Source of the DNA: Sporosarcina globispora
GTDB lineage: Bacteria; Bacillota; Bacilli; Bacillales; Cytobacillaceae
DNA length: 64,000 bases
Assembly (NCBI RefSeq): GCF_001274725.1
Contig: NZ_LGUF01000007.1
Location: forward strand, 2,301,629 to 2,365,628
Direction of reading: 5' to 3'
Every line of letters starts with the position of its first letter. Position 1 is the first letter of the stretch. Below are positions 7,770-15,951 of this stretch, in pieces. Below the pieces are notes generated by a model, which was not told where the DNA came from, ran no database searches, and was given only the letters and a program-made list of their open reading frames with translations. The translations under genes and the position numbers were made by a program.

Positions 7770-7982
7770 TTGAAAAACACTGCTATTGTAAGGCTATCAC
7801 TTGAGCTGCATATCGAGACGGACTTTGATTTAAGAACACTGGTAAATAAACTTCATCCATCAACGGTTGTAAACTTGAAGGTTGCAGAAATTCTTTCAGC
7901 AGATGGTAGCGTACATAATTCAGAAAATGCTACATTGCTGGAGTCCGAAATAATAGAGTTTGAGGATAATAGTGAAGAATAA
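7770..7982 (+). CDS. hypothetical early protein under SOS-type promoter, 70 aa
   Basis: Start set at TTG 7770 because GGGGGAA is properly spaced before it; the ATG at 7755 has no SD. Acidic C-terminus, beta-rich, no family recognised. It is the first gene of the divergent, LexA-box unit, so its product may act early in induction. Confidence 0.55.
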   Translation: MKNTAIVRLSLELHIETDFDLRTLVNKLHPSTVVNLKVAEILSADGSVHNSENATLLESEIIEFEDNSEE

Positions 7983-8203
7983 AAAATAGTCACTAAGCTA
8001 GACACTCAGTGACAAAGTGGATATGTACCAGTTAATTGGCAGTTAACTGTTTATGTTAAAACAATATTAACATAAAAGTTAGTAAATTAGAATTACAATA
8101 ATGTAACAAGTTGGTCAAAAAATTATTACATTATGTATAGAATATATGCATTTTTCTTTGTGCATAATATCAATACACAACGTAGTAAAGGGTTGATATA
8201 TAT
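7983..8203 (+). promoter_or_regulatory. tandem dyads upstream of the replication-O-like gene
   Basis: Non-coding. A stem at 7989-8013 (GTCACT/AGTGAC ends) is followed by two copies of GTTAA-N7-TTAAC at 8031-8047 and 8055-8071, exactly 24 bp apart. A third inverted repeat, ATAATGTAA/TTACATTAT, has arms 8098-8106 and 8126-8134. The dyads could be operators for a dimeric regulator, or iterons of a replication origin next to the O-like gene. Confidence 0.5.
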
Positions 8204-8680
8204 ATGCCTTGGGCTAAAAGAGCATACGAAATAACATTGAAGGTTTACAAAGAAGCACTGGCTGACTTTGTGACGCATCCAAGAAATGAAGATTTAATCA
8301 TAAAGGAATGGCTTGTTAGAGCAGAAGTTCTTAAGCATAATTTTACAAAAAGACAATTTATCATTTTAAATTTTATTTACACATTATCATTTACGTATGG
8401 TAAAGAACATGCTATTATTCCGAAACTTCAGGACTTCGAACTGGCAGGAATATCTAAAAAGCACATTACTGAAGAATTAAGAAAACTGGAAGCAATGAAT
8501 GTAATTTACTGCAATAGGAATGAAAAGCTGTATAAAATTGAAGAGCCTAGATTTTGGAATGTTCCATATAATGTTGGTTTTAACGATGACAGATCCAGAG
8601 AACTATTTCTTCTTAATTTAAAACATGCTGGTGTGGATATTCAGCCAATAGTTGAAAAGTTAAAAGAGATGGGTTACTGA
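8204..8680 (+). CDS. phage replication protein O-like winged-helix protein
   Basis: 158 aa. Residues about 45-120 (RQFIILNFIYTLSFTYGK, then GISKKHITEELRKLEAMNVI) follow the wHTH pattern of the N-terminal domain of phage replication protein O, which binds the origin and recruits the helicase. The repeated dyads just upstream would be natural binding sites. It could instead be a transcription regulator of the same fold; the helicase genes are 19 kb away. It is followed by a terminator. Confidence 0.55.
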   Translation: MPWAKRAYEITLKVYKEALADFVTHPRNEDLIIKEWLVRAEVLKHNFTKRQFIILNFIYTLSFTYGKEHAIIPKLQDFELAGISKKHITEELRKLEAMNVIYCNRNEKLYKIEEPRFWNVPYNVGFNDDRSRELFLLNLKHAGVDIQPIVEKLKEMGY

Positions 8681-8769
8681 TATTTTTTTTTACACAACGT
8701 CCCCAAAATAGGGACTCTGAAAATGGGAGTAACTTACGAACTAAGACAAATCTCACAATAATAATTAGC

Positions 8770-8827
8770 AGCTCATCAATGTATCTACATCAATGTTTTA
8801 TAGGTATATTTGGTGAGCTTTTATTAT
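8770..8827 (+). terminator. terminator with long loop
   Basis: AGCTCATCAA (8770-8779) pairs with TTGGTGAGCT (8810-8819), followed by TTTATTATT. A smaller GTCCC/GGGAC hairpin lies earlier, near 8699. Together they close the short SOS-type unit. Confidence 0.6.
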
Positions 8828-8907
8828 TGTAGTAAAATTAAATAATTATATAAAATCAGTGTTTTATCGGATGGGGGAATTAAGTTATAAATAATTGGAA
8901 AAAGTTG

Positions 8908-8936
8908 TTGACTTCTAAAATAAAATAATTTAATAT
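8908..8936 (+). promoter_or_regulatory. promoter with operator-like AT block in spacer
   Basis: TTGACT (8908-8913), 17-bp spacer, TAATAT (8931-8936). The recurrent block AAAATAAAATAATTTAATA lies across spacer and -10, as at 39698 and 17131. It drives the long run of small genes from 8969. Confidence 0.65.
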
Positions 8937-8968
8937 AAAGATAGTTAATGAACGGGAGAGGTGATAAA

Positions 8969-9175
8969 GTGTTAGCGCTGAGATACATACAAACACTGAT
9001 CAATAACGGACAACAAGCGTTCGATAAAGTAAACAAAGACAATAATGAAATTACTGAGTTGGATATTCAGCAAGCTTTAGGCTTACTTGATCTTGAGAGG
9101 GACTTAGAAGCAGCTAAGATATTGCTTAGGGAAGAATTGAAGGAAAGAAGATTAACAAAGGAGGATGGTTTATAA
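8969..9175 (+). CDS. hypothetical protein, 68 aa
   Basis: GTG 8969 is preferred to ATG 8948, because GGGAGAGGTGA lies between them. Helical and charged (LGLLDLERDLEAAKILLREEL). Its stop overlaps the start of the YjbA-like gene by 1 nt. Confidence 0.6.
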   Translation: MLALRYIQTLINNGQQAFDKVNKDNNEITELDIQQALGLLDLERDLEAAKILLREELKERRLTKEDGL

Positions 9176-9909
9176 TGAAATATATGCATGATGTATGGGT
9201 AAACTTCTTTGAAAGAGAGGAAAATGGATATAACGTATGTGAATTTCATGAATGGAAAAAGGACGATAGTGTAGAATTAATGGATCAAATACCGTTATTA
9301 AGAGTCGATAGTGAACTATATAACTATTTATTAAACAGTCTTCAACAAATTCCACAAGAAATACTAAACTTAGTAAGGAATAAATCTTATCTTAGAAAGA
9401 ATCACGAAAGAGTACGAGTGGAATATGGATTTATTATTACAGATGGTTTTGATGTATTGGCAATAGAAACTGAAGGATATGATTTCCCACTTAAAAAGAG
9501 TAAATTGATTCCAAGGCAAAGTAGACTTGCTTTAGAATTGGCAGAAGTCAATGATTCAGTAATTAAGATGCCAGACAGTCTTTCTGTTAACAAGGAATAT
9601 AACTTGCTCTCACCTGATCCAGCTACTATGCAGGGATTGACAAGAAAAGAGCGCTCACTAAAGCAATTACTTTTTATAGGCTTATGCGATCTTAAAGAAA
9701 GTAGAAACTTAGATAAGCTGAGATACGTGTATTCAGAATTTAATATTAATAATTATTCAAATGTAAAAGAATTTGATTTCGATGAATTGTTTAATGCGTT
9801 GATGGAAGAAGTGTCAGATGGATGGTCAGAATCGCATAATGAATTCTGCAAGTTAATTACATATGGTCAAATACATTTAGAAAAATTATATGAAATCCAA
9901 TCAAAATAA
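9175..9909 (+). CDS. UPF0736 / YjbA-family protein
   Basis: 244 aa. Strong family resemblance to Bacillus YjbA: the opening DVWVNFFEREENGYNVCEFH, then SYLRKNHERVRVEYGFIITDG and GLTRKERSLKQL. YjbA is a chromosomal Bacillus protein of unknown function, so this is a host-type gene carried by the phage. SD AAGGAGG overlaps the previous gene's end. No catalytic motif is visible. Confidence 0.85.
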   Translation: MKYMHDVWVNFFEREENGYNVCEFHEWKKDDSVELMDQIPLLRVDSELYNYLLNSLQQIPQEILNLVRNKSYLRKNHERVRVEYGFIITDGFDVLAIETEGYDFPLKKSKLIPRQSRLALELAEVNDSVIKMPDSLSVNKEYNLLSPDPATMQGLTRKERSLKQLLFIGLCDLKESRNLDKLRYVYSEFNINNYSNVKEFDFDELFNALMEEVSDGWSESHNEFCKLITYGQIHLEKLYEIQSK

Positions 9910-9948
9910 AATAAAAAGGCGATTTGATTTGAAAAAGGAGATGAAAAA

Positions 9949-10527
9949 ATGGCAGGTCATGAAAAGGTATTTAAAGGAGTTGCAATTGGTAGATATTTTG
10001 ATGAACCAGAAAAGTTATCTAAGGATCTTCAGAAACATGTTAAAGGCGATGTTGTATTCTTCTGCGTAGGTACTGACAGAAATACAGGAGATTCATTTGC
10101 TCCATTTATAGGAACATTTCTAAAGGAAAAAGGATATGAGAATGTGATTGGTACAATTGATGATCCTGTACATGCTACTAACCTTGATGAGAAGATTAAA
10201 GATATTCCAGAAGATAAAACAGTCCTAGCAATTGATGCTTGTATGGGAAGATTAAAAAGTGTTGGGAATATTGTTTTGAACAGTGGAGCTTTACGTGCTG
10301 GAGCAGGAGTAGGGAAGGACTTAACACCTGTTGGAGATTTTCATATCCAAGGTATAGTAAATGTTGATGGAGGGTTTAGTGGGGAGTTAAGTGCGATGAT
10401 TTTAGGTAGCACAAGATTGTCATTTGTATTAAATCTTGCTAAACAATGTGTAGCAGCAATTGAAGAATCATTTCCATTACATAATGAAGAAACTGATACT
10501 AAACCGTTAATGAAAATAATCAAATAA
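9949..10527 (+). CDS. YyaC-like (DUF1256) sporulation protein
   Basis: 192 aa. Segments VVFFCVGTDRNTGDSFAPF and AIDACMGRLKSVGNI are hallmarks of the YyaC/DUF1256 family, forespore-associated proteins related in fold to the germination protease GPR. Its presence with an SASP gene 2 kb away suggests that the phage alters sporulation or survival in spores. Good SD (AAAAAGGAG) before ATG 9949. Confidence 0.85.
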   Translation: MAGHEKVFKGVAIGRYFDEPEKLSKDLQKHVKGDVVFFCVGTDRNTGDSFAPFIGTFLKEKGYENVIGTIDDPVHATNLDEKIKDIPEDKTVLAIDACMGRLKSVGNIVLNSGALRAGAGVGKDLTPVGDFHIQGIVNVDGGFSGELSAMILGSTRLSFVLNLAKQCVAAIEESFPLHNEETDTKPLMKIIK

Positions 10528-10542
10528 AGGAGGTTTGTTAGA

Positions 10543-10719
10543 ATGGTGGTGCAAAGCGAAAAAGGAAATAAGATTGGTAAAAAGATTGAGGATCTTATGG
10601 AATCTTTAATTTGTGGATTTGAAGAAGATGAGGAAATGTTGGAGCGTGAAATTAATAAGTTGCAGGAACAGTATTTCGCCATTGAGGGAAGATACTTTAG
10701 ATCAGTATTGGAAAACTAA
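10543..10719 (+). CDS. hypothetical helical protein, 58 aa
   Basis: ATG 10543 behind AAGGAGG. Acidic helix-rich peptide (EEDEEMLEREINKLQEQ) with coiled-coil character. Follows the YyaC-like gene by 15 bp, so probably in the same transcript. Confidence 0.5.
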   Translation: MVVQSEKGNKIGKKIEDLMESLICGFEEDEEMLEREINKLQEQYFAIEGRYFRSVLEN

Positions 10720-10751
10720 ATAATAAGATTGCTTATAGGAAGGATGGAAAT

Positions 10752-11045
10752 ATGAGAAAATTATTTAAGGAAGATGAATTTGACAGGATAAATGCAGAAC
10801 TGGTAAACAGTATCATTCCTGCTGAATCCCTAAATGGTTATTTTAACTTAGGAGTAGCACAGACTTTAAGTACTCTAACTGATATCGCTAACCAATACAT
10901 TAATGGACAATACAGCAAAGAACTAGATGCAGTAGACTTGAAGAAAATTATTGTTGAGTTAATGTGTCAAAATAAAGAGGCAAGGACTTACTTTGATAGA
11001 TTAAGAAATGATGGTATTAAATTAAATCATGAGGATTTCAGTTAA
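10752..11045 (+). CDS. hypothetical protein, 97 aa
   Basis: ATG after AGGAAGG. Predicted all-helical soluble protein. No recognised motif. Confidence 0.6.
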   Translation: MRKLFKEDEFDRINAELVNSIIPAESLNGYFNLGVAQTLSTLTDIANQYINGQYSKELDAVDLKKIIVELMCQNKEARTYFDRLRNDGIKLNHEDFS

Positions 11046-11074
11046 TAAGATTGTTTTATAAGGAGTGTATATAA

Positions 11075-11341
11075 TTGAATGAATTGAAGGTTGCGCTGGA
11101 TAGTTATTTTGAATTTAGTCCTAAAGCAAAGGAAATAAAAGATTGGGCAGGCTGTAACTACTATGTTAATAGAGGCAATAATGATTGTGAGCCAATAGGT
11201 ACTGCTACATCAATGCATGATTGCTTAGATTGTGAAAGAATTGATTATTGTAAGATTAAGATGAGTGCTCCAATTTGGGAAATAAATGACGAAAGAGTTA
11301 AAGAGTTAAATAAAAAGTGGAGAGAAATGCACAGTAAATAA
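11075..11341 (+). CDS. cysteine-containing hypothetical protein, 88 aa
   Basis: TTG start behind AAGGAGTG. Cys residues at about 27, 38, 49, 52 and 58 (notably DCLDCERIDYC) suggest a small metal-binding site. No known family. Confidence 0.6.
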   Translation: MNELKVALDSYFEFSPKAKEIKDWAGCNYYVNRGNNDCEPIGTATSMHDCLDCERIDYCKIKMSAPIWEINDERVKELNKKWREMHSK

Positions 11342-11384
11342 AACATACATTTTATAGTAAATAATTTAACAAAAAGGAGTGGAC

Positions 11385-12413
11385 ATGGTGCTAAATGAGA
11401 CACTTGATAAATTAATACAGGAAGAAATAGATAAAGGTATTGAAGAAATTAAAGATGATTATTCGAGAGTAAAGAGCGATTTTGATAATCTTAGGAAAAA
11501 ATTAAGAGAAAAAACCAATGAAGTTAATGGTCTAAAAAGACTTGAAGATCAAATGAATGTGTTTAAAACTTTTCAAGACACAATTAGCAAGGATAATATT
11601 GAGGAATTAATTCATCACTTAAACATGGAGCAGCAGGAAATTGACTTCAATGGTATGGATTCAGATAGAATTCCAGTTTGGTTTAAACTTTTATGTACAT
11701 ATTATCATGATAAAGAAAAAATATTTGAAATTATGGACTTGTTTAACATCACATATCCTAGCTGGGCGAAAACATTTAAAATGCCATTCGATTATGGAAA
11801 AGAAGAATTAAATTTAGTATTTGAATATTTGGGTAAGATGTACGTGTGTAACGGACAAATTTTCAGTGGAAACATGGGATTCTTCTTTACATATCAAAAT
11901 AGATATAATGGTGATTTAGAAGCTTTATTTAGAAAAGAGTCTTACGTGGAAATTCCTTGGAATTTGTTATTGCAGAATCCATTACTTACTACAGAGGAGT
12001 ATTTTTCTAAGATTATCAAAGCATTAAAAGAAAAACGATATCACTCAGAGTATTTTTTCATGATACAAAACTATCAAGAGCTAACAAAAGAGCAAGTAAA
12101 TCTGATCGCGGAACACCTTCCAACAACCCAACTTTACAGTTATCACACAAACTTCTTAAGCAAGAACAAAGGAATTTTCAAAGTTCGCACAGACTTAGCA
12201 GAAATGTTTAAAGATAGGATTAAGAATAATCACTATTCTGAATTCCACTATTTAAATTATCCAATTGAAATGCAAAAGGTATTTGTATTGAAAGAGTCAC
12301 TGAGTGGAGATAGGTATACATTCGAAATGGTTAAAAATATGGATATCAGCGTTGAGGATAAAGTTGAATTATTAAGTAAGATTGCTACTAATCTACTTAA
12401 TAAGGAGAATTAA
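11385..12413 (+). CDS. hypothetical protein with coiled-coil N-terminus, 342 aa
   Basis: ATG 11385 or GTG 11388 can serve AAAGGAG. Residues 1-60 form a charged coiled coil; the rest is a soluble aromatic-rich domain with no motif I recognise. One of the few large genes in this cassette region. Confidence 0.65.
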   Translation: MVLNETLDKLIQEEIDKGIEEIKDDYSRVKSDFDNLRKKLREKTNEVNGLKRLEDQMNVFKTFQDTISKDNIEELIHHLNMEQQEIDFNGMDSDRIPVWFKLLCTYYHDKEKIFEIMDLFNITYPSWAKTFKMPFDYGKEELNLVFEYLGKMYVCNGQIFSGNMGFFFTYQNRYNGDLEALFRKESYVEIPWNLLLQNPLLTTEEYFSKIIKALKEKRYHSEYFFMIQNYQELTKEQVNLIAEHLPTTQLYSYHTNFLSKNKGIFKVRTDLAEMFKDRIKNNHYSEFHYLNYPIEMQKVFVLKESLSGDRYTFEMVKNMDISVEDKVELLSKIATNLLNKEN

Positions 12414-12457
12414 AGTTTTAATAAAATGCGAATTTCATTGGGAAATGGAGGTGCAAA

Positions 12458-12670
12458 ATGAATAAATATAACGTATCTTTTTCAATGTTTCCAATAGTAA
12501 ATAATAAAATAACGTCAAAGGGTCACTTCTCCAACTGTAAAACTAGTATCCAAGGTAATACATTTGATGAAGCAGTAGAGAATTTTAAGAAGCAGAAACT
12601 TGAAGAGGGCTGGGCAATTGGATTTTTAGTTGAAGGAGATATTTCTAAGGTTGAGTTTTTTGACATATAA
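12458..12670 (+). CDS. hypothetical protein, 70 aa
   Basis: ATG after AATGGAGGTG. Small beta-rich protein. It converges on the SASP gene and shares the hairpin at 12671-12694 with it. Confidence 0.55.
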   Translation: MNKYNVSFSMFPIVNNKITSKGHFSNCKTSIQGNTFDEAVENFKKQKLEEGWAIGFLVEGDISKVEFFDI

Positions 12671-12694
12671 AAAAGAGGGGAAATTAATCCCCTC
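12671..12694 (-). terminator. terminator of the SASP gene
   Basis: Stem GAGGGG (12675-12680) / CCCCTC (12689-12694), 8-nt loop. On the minus strand it is followed by TTTTTT, making a standard intrinsic terminator just after the SASP stop codon. On the plus strand no T-run follows. Confidence 0.8.
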
Positions 12695-12699
12695 ACAAA

Positions 12700-12939
12700 C
12701 TAGTGTAGTTGGCTTTGATTATTAACAGTTTGGTTGATCAATACAGGATTAACAACTTGTTCTTGGGACATCTCAACTAATTGCTGCTTACCTAGTTCAA
12801 TTAACTTCTGAGTAATTTTCCCACCGACTGCACCATTCATACGAGCAGTTGTATCAGAACCAAGTTCAATACCCATCTCAGCAGCAGTTACACGTTTTAG
12901 TTGTTCAAGAGCCATTTCAATAGTTGTTTGATTCATCAT
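12700..12939 (-). CDS. alpha/beta-type small acid-soluble spore protein (SASP)
   Basis: 79 aa. Residues 20-50 contain the conserved SASP signature EMGIELGSDTTARMNGAVGG followed by KITQKLIE, including the EIxxE-type protease region. These proteins coat forespore DNA as an A-form-like complex and protect it from UV and heat. SPbeta itself carries one (sspC). This is one of only three leftward genes in the prophage part, as expected for a gene run by a sporulation sigma factor and not the phage early programme. The C-terminal tail (QVVNPVLINQTVNNQSQLH) is unusually long and polar. Confidence 0.9.
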   Translation of the reverse strand: MMNQTTIEMALEQLKRVTAAEMGIELGSDTTARMNGAVGGKITQKLIELGKQQLVEMSQEQVVNPVLINQTVNNQSQLH

Positions 12940-13049
12940 ATTGTATCAACTCCTGTAAGTTATTCAAGTCATGTTCGACTTGTTACTCTTAGTATAAATT
13001 AATTTAGTATATGAGTATATAGATGATAAAAGGAAAAGGAGGAAGTTAA
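12940..13049 (-). promoter_or_regulatory. 5' region of the SASP gene
   Basis: On the minus strand: SD CAGGAG about 10 nt before ATG 12939, a 6-bp stem CAAGTC/GACTTG (12965-12982) in the leader, and TATACTA-like -10 elements near 12994-13012 that could serve a forespore sigma factor. The -35 match is weak, so the sigma assignment is tentative. Confidence 0.35.
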
Positions 13050-13223
13050 ATGATTGATTTATTATTAAGTAAATTCGAGGAAGCAGGAATACCATTACAA
13101 ATAACATTGGACTTTGATAAAGAAGCTACAGTTCATGCATTTGATCTAAATAGAGAATTACATTTAACAACTGGTAATACTCTATTTAGCGCATTAGAAA
13201 AAATGGCAGAAAAATTGCTTTAA
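13050..13223 (+). CDS. hypothetical protein, 57 aa
   Basis: ATG 13050 after AAGGAGGAAG. Small acidic protein. First plus-strand gene after the SASP; its promoter probably lies in the shared 110-bp gap. Confidence 0.5.
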   Translation: MIDLLLSKFEEAGIPLQITLDFDKEATVHAFDLNRELHLTTGNTLFSALEKMAEKLL

Positions 13224-13259
13224 AAGAGTTATTTTAACATAAAAAAGGAGGATTAAAAA

Positions 13260-13451
13260 ATGGATCAAGTGTTAATGTGGGTTGACCAAGAATCACTTAA
13301 AAAATTTATTAGAGGTGAAGAGTTTACAGCTTGGAGTGATCAGGGTTCATCTGAACTTGTTCAGGTTTCTGTTCCATCTAAGGCAATAGCTACCTTTGAA
13401 GAGAAATCGGGAAGTATTCAATTTAACTTATTTAAGAAAGAATTATGGTAA
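13260..13451 (+). CDS. hypothetical protein, 63 aa
   Basis: ATG after AAAGGAGG. Acidic and aromatic, no motif. Its end overlaps the SD of the next gene. Confidence 0.55.
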   Translation: MDQVLMWVDQESLKKFIRGEEFTAWSDQGSSELVQVSVPSKAIATFEEKSGSIQFNLFKKELW

Positions 13452-13468
13452 TTAAGGAGGAAATCAAT

Positions 13469-13729
13469 ATGGATATTTTCAGACACAAATATCACACAGT
13501 TTACAAGTTATCTAAGAAATTGTTTTTCTTTAAGCAGCATACAAAAATGATCTTTTGGCACAAAGGAAAACTAATTAAGAATCACAGATTTATCATCAAA
13601 CCACATAAGCAATGGGAATTTTTTCACTGGTTCATTAGGCAACCTTACTTTTATTTTGAGCGGAACAATAGTGGAATTTACATAGGAACACCAAATAAGT
13701 ATTTTCAGATTCAAAAATCTTATCGTTAG
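13469..13729 (+). CDS. basic hypothetical protein, 86 aa
   Basis: ATG 13469 chosen because AAGGAGG lies just upstream; the earlier ATG 13445 precedes that SD. Very rich in Lys, His, Phe and Tyr, so a nucleic-acid-binding role is conceivable. No family recognised. Confidence 0.55.
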   Translation: MDIFRHKYHTVYKLSKKLFFFKQHTKMIFWHKGKLIKNHRFIIKPHKQWEFFHWFIRQPYFYFERNNSGIYIGTPNKYFQIQKSYR

Positions 13730-13741
13730 AGGTGAAAATCA

Positions 13742-14449
13742 TTGTCAAAATGGGAGAAACGTGCAAAAGAAATCATAAGCAATGAGAAAAAGAAACATGT
13801 TGCAGTGTATGAGTTAGGCAAAAGAATTTATAAAAAGACGCATGGATTTAATCCAGTCAATAAAGAATTACTCAGAAAAGAAATTATGGAAATTTGTAAT
13901 AGTGCGGACTTAATTGATTCTCTTGTATCTGAGGTGGATTTTCAACCACGCTTTAAGCAGAGCAATGATGAAAGTGATCAGTTAATTACTATTTACATCG
14001 AGGGAGATTTTAACGGTTCAATTAAATTAGAAACGGGTGGTGGAACAAGGAATACGAATGACGGTAAGATTCCTATATTCTATGCTTGGTCTACTACAAG
14101 TGAAGTGACATCTCTAAAGGAACAAAAATTGCAGGAATTTTACAAGCAATACAAAGATAGTTCCGTTGAGAAATTAATTGATCTAGCATTAGAAAATAAA
14201 TACTTTCTTACATATGAAGACTGTTATAAAAATTATGAGATTTGGCATAAGGAACCCTCACAATATGGATCTTCTATCAAAGGTGAGTTAAAGTTTTTTG
14301 ACGAACAAGAGGATAGCCATCGCTACAAAGAGAAATATAACAATCTTAAAAAACTAATGGATAGCAGTGATATAAAAAAATTTGCCGAAGAACATTTATA
14401 CGCAAAAGAAGAATCATATACATATGAATGGACTGAGTATAAACTGTAG
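13742..14449 (+). CDS. hypothetical protein, 235 aa
   Basis: TTG start behind AGAGGTG. Charged soluble protein with a glycine patch (ETGGGTRNTNDGK) near residue 100 and a helical C-terminus. No recognised catalytic motif. Confidence 0.6.
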   Translation: MSKWEKRAKEIISNEKKKHVAVYELGKRIYKKTHGFNPVNKELLRKEIMEICNSADLIDSLVSEVDFQPRFKQSNDESDQLITIYIEGDFNGSIKLETGGGTRNTNDGKIPIFYAWSTTSEVTSLKEQKLQEFYKQYKDSSVEKLIDLALENKYFLTYEDCYKNYEIWHKEPSQYGSSIKGELKFFDEQEDSHRYKEKYNNLKKLMDSSDIKKFAEEHLYAKEESYTYEWTEYKL

Positions 14450-14460
14450 GAGGGTGTAGG

Positions 14461-14721
14461 ATGAGTAATTATAAAATGATTTTATCCAACTTAATTAAAA
14501 GTTTTTACTATCAATTCCCTAATAAAATTCAAATTAAGTCTGATCAAGAAACTATTAAATTTGAACTCGATTACTATGCTGCAGAAAAAGTTGCTAAAAA
14601 ACTTAATCGAGTGTATTACTTTGGCACAGAGGTTAGGTTTAACAATGAAAGGGAGTTTAGAGAAACTTATAAAGAATTATTGAAAGTGAAGAGAGCTTTG
14701 AAGGAAATCTATACACAATAA
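14461..14721 (+). CDS. hypothetical protein, 86 aa
   Basis: ATG after AGGAGGGTG, 11 bp behind the previous gene. Basic, helix-rich. No motif. Confidence 0.55.
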   Translation: MSNYKMILSNLIKSFYYQFPNKIQIKSDQETIKFELDYYAAEKVAKKLNRVYYFGTEVRFNNEREFRETYKELLKVKRALKEIYTQ

Positions 14722-14757
14722 AACAGTTCATTTATTGGAAATTTAGGAGGAATAATA

Positions 14758-15000
14758 ATGAAAGAAATTGACGATTTGATTATTCGTCTTAGAGGCGAAA
14801 TGTCAACTAGGATTGATGACAGGGATATTGTGGATATTTTAGAAGTGCTGCAAGATGCAAATGAGTATTTTGAAGCCATAGCAGAAACAAGTGTATTATA
14901 TGGAAATCTTGTTGCAAAGTATGAAAAAGCATTAAAAGAAATAGCAGAAGAAACAGGAACGCCATACGCAAGAATTGCAATCAAAGCATTAGAAAGTTAA
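14758..15000 (+). CDS. hypothetical helical protein, 80 aa
   Basis: ATG after TAGGAGGAAT. All-helical, acidic. Followed by a 144-bp non-coding leader with CA-rich sequence and a strong inverted repeat. Confidence 0.55.
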   Translation: MKEIDDLIIRLRGEMSTRIDDRDIVDILEVLQDANEYFEAIAETSVLYGNLVAKYEKALKEIAEETGTPYARIAIKALES

Positions 15001-15112
15001 AAGGCAATAAAAAGAATGATGAATCAGTTCTGTTAAAGTAATACATAAATGGGCATAGGCGTTCACACATTCTATCCAGCATACAACACCACATACATCA
15101 CAACCACATATT

Positions 15113-15146
15113 ATGTACTATCAAAAGCGAGAGGGAGATAGTACAT
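15113..15146 (+). promoter_or_regulatory. hairpin enclosing the SD and start of the zinc-ribbon gene
   Basis: ATGTACTATC (15113-15122) is perfectly complementary to GATAGTACAT (15137-15146). The 14-nt loop holds the SD GAGAGGGAG, and the second arm includes the first bases of the start codon ATG 15145. The stem is likely to control translation. The upstream 50 nt are CA-rich and unstructured. Confidence 0.6.
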
Positions 15147-15300
15147 GAGAAACTTTGAAACAATATTAAATAAATTAACAGTAAGTGAGAATGCCGATAA
15201 TAAATGTCCTTATTGTTGGGAAGCAGCAGCGAAGACAAATGATGAGTTGTATTGTGAAGAATGTAAAATAAAGGTGGGAGAATGTTGTGAACTTATCTAA
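15145..15300 (+). CDS. mini zinc-ribbon protein, 51 aa
   Basis: Two CxxC knuckles, CPYC (21-24) and CEEC (37-40), make a classic zinc ribbon. A further Cys pair follows near the C-terminus. The gene overlaps the next by 14 nt. Such phage peptides often bind RNA polymerase or nucleic acid, but the target cannot be inferred. Confidence 0.6.
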   Translation: MRNFETILNKLTVSENADNKCPYCWEAAAKTNDELYCEECKIKVGECCELI

Positions 15301-15613
15301 ACAAAAGGTTAAATACATCTGTGAAGTAAATAAGGATCTGGGAATTGAAGAATATTATAAGCAAGTTTACTTATCTGATTTACAAATGTGGGGAGTAAAG
15401 AGAAAGATAACTAAGAAGACTTTCCTTAAAAAAGAAAAAGAAGGTCATCCAGTTAAATATTATAAGGCTGAAATTGACTTCAATGAGATTAAGGGAACGC
15501 TTGCTGATATTTACAGTTTAATTGATTTATCTCTGCAGACAAGGGATAAAGAATGGTTTACCAGTTTAATAAGAAGAAAAAATTTAATATTAACAGTTTT
15601 ATATGGTAACTAG
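15287..15613 (+). CDS. hypothetical basic protein, 108 aa
   Basis: GTG 15287 (TTG 15284 also possible) lies inside the end of the zinc-ribbon gene, suggesting translational coupling. Lys-rich, no motif. Confidence 0.5.
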   Translation: MNLSKQKVKYICEVNKDLGIEEYYKQVYLSDLQMWGVKRKITKKTFLKKEKEGHPVKYYKAEIDFNEIKGTLADIYSLIDLSLQTRDKEWFTSLIRRKNLILTVLYGN

Positions 15614-15663
15614 ACAACCACAACAACATATACTGTATCATTACACTTTAAGGAGTGATTGAT

Positions 15664-15906
15664 ATGAGTATGAAATTGAGGCTGCAGGAATGGAAAAAGA
15701 GAAATCCATTAAAGATATACAGGAAGGAAGAAGGATTATCTCAGCCTGATTTAGCTGCTATTGTGGGTGTCAGTGTATATACAATACAAAGATGGGAAGA
15801 TGGAGCTGTAAGTCCTTCTGGTGAGAATGAGGTTAAGTTGGGAAAGTTGATTGAGGGTTTTAGTGATCAATGGAATGAATGGAAAAATAATAAACCTAGT
15901 CTGTGA
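15664..15906 (+). CDS. XRE-family HTH protein, 80 aa
   Basis: ATG 15664 after AAGGAGTG. The HTH is EEGLSQPDLAAIVGVSVYTI followed by QRWEDGAVSPS, the standard XRE pattern with a C-terminal charged tail. Probably a local regulator of the surrounding early genes. Confidence 0.75.
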   Translation: MSMKLRLQEWKKRNPLKIYRKEEGLSQPDLAAIVGVSVYTIQRWEDGAVSPSGENEVKLGKLIEGFSDQWNEWKNNKPSL

Positions 15907-15951
15907 GGGAGTGTGAAATACTCTCTTGCAGATATATGAGAGGTGAAATAT

